DNA of 12,965 bases, taken from assembly GCA_034111325.1 (NCBI GenBank), contig JAWUXM010000021.1, positions 1-12,965 on the forward strand, given 5' to 3'. This document shows, one piece after another, positions 6,832 through 12,965 of the stretch. The DNA is from JAWUXM01 sp034111325 (GTDB taxonomy: Bacteria > Pseudomonadota > Alphaproteobacteria > Rickettsiales > JABIRX01). The translations under genes were made by a program, and so were the position numbers. Every line of letters starts with the position of its first letter. The first letter of the stretch is position 1. A model generated the notes under the pieces. The model had not been told where the DNA came from. It ran no database searches and saw nothing but the letters and a program-made list of their open reading frames with translations.

Positions 6832-8076
6832 ATGACAAATGAAGTAATCAGTTTCGGCTGTAGATTAAACATATATGAAAGCGAGGTTATTAAGAAACAA
6901 GCACTTGTGGCTGGTTTGCAGGATGCTTTGATTTTTAACTCTTGCGCTGTCACAAAAGAATCAGAAAGGCAATTGCGACAAGCTATTCGTCGTAAACACC
7001 GACAATCCCCTGAAAAGAAAATTATCGTTACTGGTTGTGCCGTACAGATTCGCCCAGAATTCTACGCTAAAATGCCAGAAATTACGCAAATCATTGGTAA
7101 TCAAGAAAAGTTAGAAAGTGCTAGCTATAGCCAAAATGAGAAGGTTTTGGTCGATGATATCATGCAGCTCAAAGAAACTGCCAGCCATATGGTTAGTAGT
7201 TTTGATGGCAAAGCGAGAGCTTTTGTACAAGTGCAAAATGGCTGTAATCACCGCTGTACTTTCTGCATTATTCCTTATGGCAGAGGTAATAGCCGTAGCG
7301 TGCCTATCGGGCAAATAACGGAGCAAATAAAAGAACTAGTAAATAATGGTTTTAAAGAAGTAGTCATTACTGGCGTCGATATTACTGATTATGGTTTAGA
7401 TTTACCTGGAAAGCCAAGGCTAGGGCAGATGTTGCGACGCTTGCTAAACCTTGTTCCTGATTTGCCACGTTTGCGCCTTTCTTCGGTTGATGTAGCGGAG
7501 ATTGATGATGATTTACTAGAGTTGATTAAAAATGAGCCACGTTTAATGCCACATTTCCATATATCGCTGCAGGCTGGTGATGATATGATTTTAAAGCGTA
7601 TGAAACGCCGCCATAAGCGTCAAGATGTGATAGATTTCTGCAATCAGGTGCGTCAATATCGTCCAAATGCAAGTTTTGGTGCTGATATTATCGCAGGCTT
7701 TCCAACGGAAACTGATGAGATGTTTGAAAATTCAAAGCTTTTAATAAAAGAGGCGGGTTTAAGTCTATTACATGTTTTTCCATATTCCGCGCGGGAAGGC
7801 ACACCAGCGGCAAGAATCCCTGATGATAAGCAAATCCCGAAAGAGATCCGTAAGGCAAGAGCTAAAATCTTGCGTTTAGCAGGCATGCAAGAGTTACAAA
7901 AATATCAACAAAGCTTTATCGGTAAAACTTTACTAATAATTGTAGAAACTGACGAAATTGGTCGTAGTGAAGAATTTTTAAAAGTTCAGGTTGATAAAAA
8001 ATCCCCAGCAGGTGAAATTGTACAAGTTAAAATTATCAATGTAGAAAATGATACTTTAGTAGGAGAGTTGATATAG
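6832..8076 (+). CDS. mtaB: tRNA (t6A37) methylthiotransferase MtaB
   Basis: Radical-SAM enzyme that adds a methylthio group to N6-threonylcarbamoyladenosine at position 37 of tRNAs reading ANN codons. Domains in order: an N-terminal UPF0004/MTTase domain with three cluster-binding cysteines, Cys10 (FGCRLN), Cys38 (NSCAVT) and Cys69 (TGCAVQ); a radical-SAM core with the CxxxCxxC motif at Cys138, Cys142 and Cys145 (NGCNHRCTFC); and a short TRAM-like tail from about 355. The GCRLN motif and the overall length of 414 residues fit MtaB better than MiaB or RimO, whose motif is usually GCQMN or GCPKN. The gene precedes ftsY, as in many alphaproteobacteria. A weak promoter-like pair, TTGCTC (6773) and TATATT (6795), lies upstream; transcription from the 6229 promoter is also possible. 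Confidence 0.93.
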   Translation: MTNEVISFGCRLNIYESEVIKKQALVAGLQDALIFNSCAVTKESERQLRQAIRRKHRQSPEKKIIVTGCAVQIRPEFYAKMPEITQIIGNQEKLESASYSQNEKVLVDDIMQLKETASHMVSSFDGKARAFVQVQNGCNHRCTFCIIPYGRGNSRSVPIGQITEQIKELVNNGFKEVVITGVDITDYGLDLPGKPRLGQMLRRLLNLVPDLPRLRLSSVDVAEIDDDLLELIKNEPRLMPHFHISLQAGDDMILKRMKRRHKRQDVIDFCNQVRQYRPNASFGADIIAGFPTETDEMFENSKLLIKEAGLSLLHVFPYSAREGTPAARIPDDKQIPKEIRKARAKILRLAGMQELQKYQQSFIGKTLLIIVETDEIGRSEEFLKVQVDKKSPAGEIVQVKIINVENDTLVGELI

Positions 8077-8096
8077 TGGAGATATATCTAGAACTT

Positions 8097-8133
8097 ATCA
8101 TTGCCTGAATTTTAAAAAAATTCAGGCAATGAT
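8097..8133. repeat. Perfect 17-bp-stem hairpin, relative of the 38-bp repeat
   Basis: ATCATTGCCTGAATTTT pairs perfectly with AAAATTCAGGCAATGAT across an AAA loop. The arm matches the left half of the dispersed repeat (TCATTGCCTGAATTTT also occurs at 9221-9236). It lies 20 nt after the mtaB stop. No T-run follows, so it is more likely a palindromic repeat or a transcript-stabilising hairpin than a standard terminator. Confidence 0.9.
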
Positions 8134-8187
8134 ACGGAAATTTAGGAGAGTTTATATTAGAAGCGTGCAAACCTAACCAGTAAAAAA

Positions 8188-9144
8188 ATGTTCAATTTTA
8201 TCAAAAATCTTTTCAGAAAAAAAAAGCCTTCACAAAAACTAAACTGGCAGGGCAGGCTGAATAAATCATTCGGCAAAAGCGCAGCATTTTTAACAAATGG
8301 CTTAGTTGAGGTTCTTACTAAAAAGAAAAAAGAAGAAGTTTTCCGCTCGTTGGAAGAATTACTGATTTCAGCTGATATAGGCGTTCATGCTGCCGATAAA
8401 ATAATTGCTAAAATCAAAGCAGAAAATAAAGAAAAATTAGACGAAGAGCAAACAAAGAAAATTATTGCTACAGAAGTCACAACAATGCTAACACCATATG
8501 CTAGAGAGTTGATAATTGATACAAATCACAAACCTTTCGTGATTATTGTAAATGGCGTTAATGGTAGTGGAAAAACTACTACAATTGGTAAAATTGCTAA
8601 TTTTTATAAAAAGCAAAATCATAAAATCTTACTTGGCGCATGTGATACTTTCCGTGCTGCTGCTGCAACTCAATTAAAAATTTGGGCAGATAGAGTTGGT
8701 TGTGATGTTTTGATGCCAGAACGAGAAGGAGAAGACCCAGCTGCTGTTGCGCATAAAGCTTTAATCAAGGCAAAATCTGAAAATTATGACATTCTAATTA
8801 TCGATACGGCAGGACGTATGCATAATAAAGCGAATTTAATGGACGAATTAGGCAAGATTACGCGTGTTATGCAAAAAATTGACCCATCAGCACCACAGGC
8901 TTCATTGTTGGTTCTAGATGGCACCACAGGGCAAAATGCTAAAAAACAGTTGGAGGTTTTTCAAGAAATCGTCAAAATCAACGGTTTGATAATCAGTAAG
9001 TTAGACGGAACAGCCAAAGGTGGCATTGTTATTTCACTTACTACAGAATTCCAAACCCCTGCCTACTTTATTGGAATAGGTGAGGGGATCAATGACCTAA
9101 AACCTTTTCAGGCAAAGGATTTTGCAGAAAGCATGTTGGGTTAG
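8188..9144 (+). CDS. ftsY: Signal recognition particle receptor FtsY
   Basis: SRP GTPase that docks the ribosome-SRP complex at the inner membrane for co-translational insertion of membrane proteins. It has a short basic N-terminus (FIKNLFRKKKPSQK), likely a membrane-targeting amphipathic segment, in place of the long acidic A domain of E. coli FtsY. The N domain (about 20-110) is followed by the G domain with P-loop GVNGSGKTT (123-131), DTFRAAA (153-159), DTAGR (206-210), SKLDGTAKGG (270-279) and the FtsY-typical closing motif GIGEGINDLKPF (296-307). At 318 residues it is a full-length short-form FtsY. No Shine-Dalgarno sequence precedes the ATG. It converges with recN across a repeat-filled spacer. 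Confidence 0.97.
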   Translation: MFNFIKNLFRKKKPSQKLNWQGRLNKSFGKSAAFLTNGLVEVLTKKKKEEVFRSLEELLISADIGVHAADKIIAKIKAENKEKLDEEQTKKIIATEVTTMLTPYARELIIDTNHKPFVIIVNGVNGSGKTTTIGKIANFYKKQNHKILLGACDTFRAAAATQLKIWADRVGCDVLMPEREGEDPAAVAHKALIKAKSENYDILIIDTAGRMHNKANLMDELGKITRVMQKIDPSAPQASLLVLDGTTGQNAKKQLEVFQEIVKINGLIISKLDGTAKGGIVISLTTEFQTPAYFIGIGEGINDLKPFQAKDFAESMLG

Positions 9145-9178
9145 GCGGTTTTGGAGCAAAGGGCGAGACCAGCACATC

Positions 9179-9216
9179 GTCATTACCTGAATCGCTTGTG
9201 ATTCTAGGACCTATCC
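9179..9216 (+). repeat. 38-bp dispersed repeat, copy 2
   Basis: Begins GTCATTACCTGAATC, contains GATTCTAGG at 9200-9208 and ends TATCC. The CCTGAATC (9186-9193) and GATTCTAGG arms are nearly complementary, with one bulged base. It is followed 3 bp later by another copy in the same orientation. Confidence 0.85.
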
Positions 9217-9219
9217 CTT

Positions 9220-9257
9220 GTCATTGCCTGAATTTTATAAAAATTCTAGGGCTATCC
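9220..9257 (+). repeat. 38-bp dispersed repeat, copy 3
   Basis: Begins GTCATTGCCTGAATTTT, contains AATTCTAGG and ends TATCC. It has the same length as the neighbouring copy; differences are concentrated in the loop. The left half matches the arm of the hairpin at 8097-8133. Confidence 0.85.
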
Positions 9258-9370
9258 AGAGGCAAAGGTAAAATACTTACATTGTGGCTCCTAGATTACC
9301 TTAGAATCCTCTGGATTCAGGTAATGATGCAGAGAGGGTAAGGCGCTAGGGCAATCATCCAGAAGGGCAA
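9246..9370 (+). repeat. Imperfect direct repeat in the ftsY-recN spacer
   Basis: CTAGGGCTATCCAGAGGCAA (from 9246) recurs as a version starting CTAGGGCAATCATCC and ending AGAAGGGCAA (9346-9370), with small insertions. The two units flank the inverted repeat copy, which suggests a composite repeat array. The second unit ends just before the recN stop at 9374. Confidence 0.45.
9294..9328 (-). repeat. 38-bp dispersed repeat, copy 4, inverted
   Basis: Read on the minus strand it begins ATCATTACCTGAATC and continues to GATTCTAAGG, matching copies 2 and 3 in the opposite orientation. Together the copies can form a large stem-loop between the convergent ftsY and recN genes. Confidence 0.75.
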
Positions 9371-9373
9371 CAA

Positions 9374-11044
9374 TTACGCTGCTTGTTCGATTAGCTTCCT
9401 TGCTGCGCTTAATGCTTCATCTGTAATTTTATTACCCGAAAGCATGCGGGCAATTTCTCTATGTTTTTGCTCATCTGATAGAGCGTAAATTTTTACATTA
9501 GTATTTGTGCCATCAAAAGATTTCTCCGCTTTTAAGTGATAATCACTTTTGCTCGCTACTTGTGGCTGATGGGTAATAACCATCACTTGCAGATCATTTG
9601 CAATATTTTTAAGTTTTGTACCAACTGCATCAGCAACTGCGCCGCCAATCCCCGTATCGATCTCATCAAAAACCAAAGTCGTAACACTACGCACATCCGA
9701 TATAGTTGCTTTTAGAGCTAACATAAAGCGAGATAATTCACCGCCTGAAGCGATTTTTGATAACATGCCAACAGGCATGTCAGGATTTACCGATGCCATA
9801 AATGCAACATTATCAACACCATTTGCCCGCCATTTCTCAATTGGCAATTCTTCAATATTAATGATGAATTGCGTCTTATTCATATGTAAGTCTGCAAGAT
9901 GATGTTTGACAGATTTTTCTAACTTTTGCGCTGCCACTTGCCGTTTTGCAGTTAGCTCAGCTGCATCTTTAGCGTAAATTTGCTGTGCCTCTAAAATCTG
10001 CTTTTCTAACTTGGCAATTTCTTCCTCAAAATGAGTTACTAGATGTAGCTTTTCTTTTGTGTGCTTGGTTAATTCTTCTAATTCCTCAACTGTAGTATGA
10101 TGTTTTCTTGCCATAGAGCGCAAATCTGAAATGCGGCTTTCAACTTCCTCTAGCGCATATTCATCAATATCAAAACTATCGGCAATAGCAGAAAGTGACG
10201 ATTTAACATTATCAATTTCAATCAAGGCTTTGTCGATATTATCAACTACTTCACTACAAAGTTTTTGACTTTCTTCATCCTCCAAAGAGCGCATTAAAAC
10301 CTTTTGTGCAGCAAGGAGGGCATTTGAAACATCATGTTCGCCAGAAATATTCTTATCTGCATCATTTAGAGCTTTAATGATTTTGCCTTTGTTTTTGAAG
10401 AAATTACGCTTGCTTACCAAATCTTCCTCTTCGCCTTGTCGCGGATCTAGCTTTTCAAGCTCTGTAAGCATATCGGTCAAATATTCGACATCGTAATTGC
10501 CTTGTTTGACCTCATCTTTCTTCTTCGCCAACTCTAAGCGCAGATCATGCCAAATTTTATGACTGGCCGCGACTGTTTTAAGCAAAGCCTTATATCTACC
10601 ATGTTCATCAAGGATTTTTATGTGATTGCCACTATCGAACAGGCCACGTTGGTCGTGCTGCCCATGGATTTCCACTAGCATAGCGCCAATTTGTGCAAGT
10701 AGGCTAATTGTTACTGGCTGATCGTTAATAAAGCATTTGTTTTTGCCATCATCACTAATGGAGCGTTTGAGCAATAATTCATTACCTTCACATTCTATGC
10801 CATGCTCAGTGAGTAAGTTTTTAACCTTATCATCAAGTGAGAAGATAGCGGTGATAATTGCTTTATTTTTATTCGGGCGGACTAAGCCAGCTTTGCTTTT
10901 AGCGCCTGTTGCATATTTTAATGAATTTAAGAAAACAGATTTTCCCGCACCAGTTTCGCCGCTTAACACGCAAAAGCCATCAGCGAAATCAACTTCTAAT
11001 TCATCAACTAAGATAAAGTTTTTAATATGTAGTTTTTGTAGCAT
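9374..11044 (-). CDS. recN: DNA repair protein RecN
   Basis: SMC-like ATPase that acts in recombinational repair of double-strand breaks by bridging DNA. The N-terminal head has Walker A SGETGAGKS (28-36) and the conserved HGQHDQRGL (127-135). A central coiled coil rich in Glu/Lys/Leu runs from about 150 to 385. The C-terminal head has the ABC signature SGGELSR (433-439), Walker B TTLVFDE (455-461) and the THQPQVAS stretch (491-498). At 556 residues it matches E. coli RecN (553). The start MLQKLHIKNFILVDEL is typical for the family and overlaps the end of bamD by 23 bp, so translational coupling is likely. bamD-recN is a common alphaproteobacterial order. Confidence 0.97.
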   Translation of the reverse strand: MLQKLHIKNFILVDELEVDFADGFCVLSGETGAGKSVFLNSLKYATGAKSKAGLVRPNKNKAIITAIFSLDDKVKNLLTEHGIECEGNELLLKRSISDDGKNKCFINDQPVTISLLAQIGAMLVEIHGQHDQRGLFDSGNHIKILDEHGRYKALLKTVAASHKIWHDLRLELAKKKDEVKQGNYDVEYLTDMLTELEKLDPRQGEEEDLVSKRNFFKNKGKIIKALNDADKNISGEHDVSNALLAAQKVLMRSLEDEESQKLCSEVVDNIDKALIEIDNVKSSLSAIADSFDIDEYALEEVESRISDLRSMARKHHTTVEELEELTKHTKEKLHLVTHFEEEIAKLEKQILEAQQIYAKDAAELTAKRQVAAQKLEKSVKHHLADLHMNKTQFIINIEELPIEKWRANGVDNVAFMASVNPDMPVGMLSKIASGGELSRFMLALKATISDVRSVTTLVFDEIDTGIGGAVADAVGTKLKNIANDLQVMVITHQPQVASKSDYHLKAEKSFDGTNTNVKIYALSDEQKHREIARMLSGNKITDEALSAARKLIEQAA

Positions 11045-11777
11045 TGGATACCGAATCTGGTAATTGTTGTGCGAATTTATTCCAAATGCTTTCAGGGTAT
11101 TTCGCTAGCAGAAAATCCTTATAAAGCTTCGCCTCCTTTGTTAAGCCAAGTGCCGTATATGAAGCTGCTAAGCGATAATAAGCTTCTGGCGCATGTTTTG
11201 TTCCATCATAGTCTAAAGTTACTTTTTTAAAGCGTTTGGCTGAAGATAAATAATCTTCATTTAATTGGTAGAAACGCCCGATATTCAATTGATTTGCAGC
11301 TAATTTATTATCCACACGTATAAGCTTTTTGCTAGAATCTTGTGCATATTTACCTTCTGGGAAGCGGGCGATAATTTCTCTGAGGGATTTTTTAGCTTCT
11401 TCTGTTGCTATTTGATCACGGTGAAAATCATTCATTTGCTGATAATATGAAATCGCTTTGAGGTAGTACATATAATCAACATCAGCGCTTGCAGGGTGGA
11501 GCTTAATGAATTTGTCCGCTGCGTGCAGACTGTCAATATATTCCTTATCAACATAATTAACAAAAGCCGTCATGATCTCGCCTTTAGCGGCGAGTTCAGA
11601 ATAAGGGTAGTTAATATCAATTGCGCTGAAACTCTCCTTCGCTTCACGCAAATTACCTTTGGTTAAGGATTTGGTGCCTTTTTCATAATATTGCTCAGCG
11701 GTAAGCTCTGGCTTCTTTTTCCCAGAGCAATTGGCTAATGTAACAGCTAATAATATGAGTAATAATACTTTGATCAT
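11022..11777 (-). CDS. bamD: Outer membrane assembly lipoprotein BamD
   Basis: Periplasmic lipoprotein of the BAM complex that, with BamA, folds beta-barrel proteins into the outer membrane. The N-terminal signal (MIKVLLLILLAVTLANC) ends in a lipobox, LANC, with the lipidated Cys17. The mature part is a series of TPR helix pairs, for example LTAEQYYEKGTKSLTKGNL at about 25-43 and the APEAYYRLAASYTALG stretch near residue 200. The length of 251 residues agrees with E. coli BamD (245). It is the upstream member of a minus-strand pair with recN. No Shine-Dalgarno sequence is seen. Presence of BamD shows a Gram-negative envelope with an outer membrane. Confidence 0.94.
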   Translation of the reverse strand: MIKVLLLILLAVTLANCSGKKKPELTAEQYYEKGTKSLTKGNLREAKESFSAIDINYPYSELAAKGEIMTAFVNYVDKEYIDSLHAADKFIKLHPASADVDYMYYLKAISYYQQMNDFHRDQIATEEAKKSLREIIARFPEGKYAQDSSKKLIRVDNKLAANQLNIGRFYQLNEDYLSSAKRFKKVTLDYDGTKHAPEAYYRLAASYTALGLTKEAKLYKDFLLAKYPESIWNKFAQQLPDSVSNATKTTY

Positions 11778-11966
11778 CTGCCGTTTTTACCATGCTATTT
11801 TTTATTGTCATCTCTCTTATTTAGGGATAAAAACCTATTATGGGAGTGTCTCAAATCAATCATTAACTCATCTCAAAATAGAAAAACCCTCAGTTAAAAC
11901 CTATAAAGCAATCGAGAATTGTATTCTTGTCGCTTTTTTGTTTTGCGGCTTCGCCTGCACTCCTTT

Positions 11967-11988
11967 TTATGCTACAATGCTGGCATAA
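11967..11988 (+). promoter_or_regulatory. Inverted repeat over a possible -10 box upstream of the ankyrin gene
   Basis: TTATGC (11967-11972) and GCATAA (11983-11988) flank TACAAT (11973-11978), a -10-like hexamer about 30 nt before the ATG at 12009. No good -35 box is seen at standard spacing. It could be a regulated promoter, but a 6-bp arm is short and may be chance. Confidence 0.3.
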
Positions 11989-12008
11989 GAATTTAATGAT
12001 AGGGAATT

Positions 12009-12965
12009 ATGAGGATAGCAAATAAAGCAACAGAAGAACAAAAAACAAAGCCACGCATATTGTTAATAATTGGTGCTGATCATAGTCCGGATCAAACAGC
12101 TAAATTAAGAAAGCTTGCTAGACAGAATAATGTCACATTAGTTGATTATAACAAGCCTAAAGAAGGAGATGAAGGTCTTCTAAAGCCAGAAAAAGAATAT
12201 GATATAGCTTTAACCTTAGCGCATGGTAATGGAATTGGTGAAACACACGGAATCAAATTGCAAAAAGACTCATCAAAAAACTCTGCCAACTTTATTACTC
12301 GAATTAACGCCGAGACTCATTTCTTTTTTTCTTGCGACGGTGGAGCTGCACGCACTGAGATAGAAAAAAAACTAGGAGCAGATAGGCAAGTGATTATAGC
12401 TGCTGGAACAAGGCGCACAACCTTACTATCTGATAATACAGCAGATATAGTAAATATTATTACAGCATGTAGTAAGCCATTATCAAAATCAGAGCTGCAA
12501 ATTCAAATAAATGAATTAATAGCCGAAGGCATTTTAGGCGCTAGAACTCATACTATAACTATGAATAAAAAAGGTAAGATATCCTCTGTGAAATATCGAG
12601 GTTTGCTAAGGGGAGACGCGGCATTTTTAGAGAGTTCTTCACAAGCGTTAGGAAAACCCGAAAAAATAGAAGAGTTAAAAACCTTTATAAAAAAATATTG
12701 TAAAGAAAACCAAGGTTCAAAAAAACATGTTTCGGAGGGTAGTAATCCAAAGAATGCATGCAAAATTACTTTCGAAGGTGAAGAGAAGAAAGAGGAAAAA
12801 GAAAAAGATTATCCTTTTGCGGAGATAGATCAAGCAATAGGGAAAAATATCGAATCTTGGGATGAAGGAAGAGTAAAGCGATTCCTGCAAGATTCATTGT
12901 GGCAGGCCTCTTTTAGAGGCAAAGTTGCTGTTGTTAAGGCGCTTATCGCAGCAAAAGCTGACGTA
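12009..12965 (+). CDS. Ankyrin-repeat protein with a putative clan CD cysteine-peptidase-like N-terminal domain (3'-partial)
   Basis: The frame stays open for 319 codons to the window edge. Residues 16-135 look like an alpha/beta fold: strands RILLIIG (16-22) and VTLVDYN (42-48), then DIALTLAHGNG (65-75) ending in His72-Gly73, then THFFFSCDGG (103-112) ending in Cys109, and QVIIAAGT (127-134). A strand ending in His-Gly followed by a strand ending in Ser-Cys-Asp-x-Gly is the layout of clan CD peptidases (caspase, CHAT, C80 and relatives). A middle region (about 160-290) matches nothing I recognise and holds a Lys/Glu-rich stretch at about 260-275. SLWQASFRGKVAVVKALIAA (296-315) followed by KADV is a typical ankyrin-repeat start, and more repeats probably follow. 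No signal peptide is seen. A weak AGGGA precedes the ATG. The gene is convincing; the peptidase role is inference. Confidence 0.75.
   Translation, partial: MRIANKATEEQKTKPRILLIIGADHSPDQTAKLRKLARQNNVTLVDYNKPKEGDEGLLKPEKEYDIALTLAHGNGIGETHGIKLQKDSSKNSANFITRINAETHFFFSCDGGAARTEIEKKLGADRQVIIAAGTRRTTLLSDNTADIVNIITACSKPLSKSELQIQINELIAEGILGARTHTITMNKKGKISSVKYRGLLRGDAAFLESSSQALGKPEKIEELKTFIKKYCKENQGSKKHVSEGSNPKNACKITFEGEEKKEEKEKDYPFAEIDQAIGKNIESWDEGRVKRFLQDSLWQASFRGKVAVVKALIAAKADV

Noticed and set aside
6614..6953. Open frames of 62 and 111 codons overlapping the end of the 6283 gene and the start of mtaB
   Set aside because: Both are out-of-frame or antisense shadows of genes with better support.
8097..8133. 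Hairpin considered as an intrinsic terminator
   Set aside because: The stem is strong but the following bases (ACGGAAATT) contain no T-run, and the arm sequence belongs to the dispersed repeat family.
9179..9328. Repeat cluster considered as a CRISPR array
   Set aside because: Copies are 3 bp apart or inverted, with no spacers of regular size and no cas genes nearby.
12548..12763. 71-codon minus-strand frame
   Set aside because: It is antisense to the long open ankyrin gene and shows no motif of its own.

Overview
The window is AT-rich, compactly coded DNA that looks alphaproteobacterial, most likely from an intracellular Rickettsiales- or Holosporales-type lineage. Three things point there: the gene neighbourhoods (dapF-mtaB-ftsY and bamD-recN), the near absence of Shine-Dalgarno sequences, and short dispersed palindromic repeats together with an ankyrin-repeat gene. 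This placement is inference; no rRNA or other decisive marker is present.

Layout. Positions 19-2910 hold nrdA and nrdB, an aerobic class I ribonucleotide reductase of the tyrosyl-radical type that carries no ATP-cone on either subunit. Positions 2911-3615 are a decaying spacer with a degenerate 28-30 bp direct repeat whose first copy overlaps the nrdB stop, a hairpin-rich segment, one copy of a 38-bp dispersed repeat and the C-terminal remnant of an IS256-type transposase. A small acidic membrane protein (3616-3981, minus strand) is divergent from trkA (4059-5432), and a perfect 14-bp palindrome lies between them. dapF (5460-6245) follows, then an unrecognised two-helix membrane protein (6283-6765) behind a near-consensus extended -10 promoter, then mtaB (6832-8076) and ftsY (8188-9144). 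A perfect 17-bp-stem hairpin separates mtaB from ftsY.

ftsY and recN converge on a 229-bp spacer packed with copies of the 38-bp repeat in both orientations. recN (9374-11044) and bamD (11022-11777) form a minus-strand pair that overlaps by 23 bp. The last gene, starting at 12009 and running off the right edge, is the most interesting. It combines an N-terminal alpha/beta domain with a His-Gly...Cys-Asp-Gly-Gly arrangement, like the clan CD (caspase/CHAT-type) cysteine peptidases, with the start of an ankyrin repeat. This suggests a host-directed or self-processing effector.

Most intact genes are housekeeping: deoxynucleotide supply, potassium uptake control, lysine/peptidoglycan precursor synthesis, tRNA modification, membrane protein targeting, DNA repair and outer-membrane assembly. 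The accessory signals are the repeats, the transposase remnant, two orphan membrane proteins and the 3'-truncated effector candidate.
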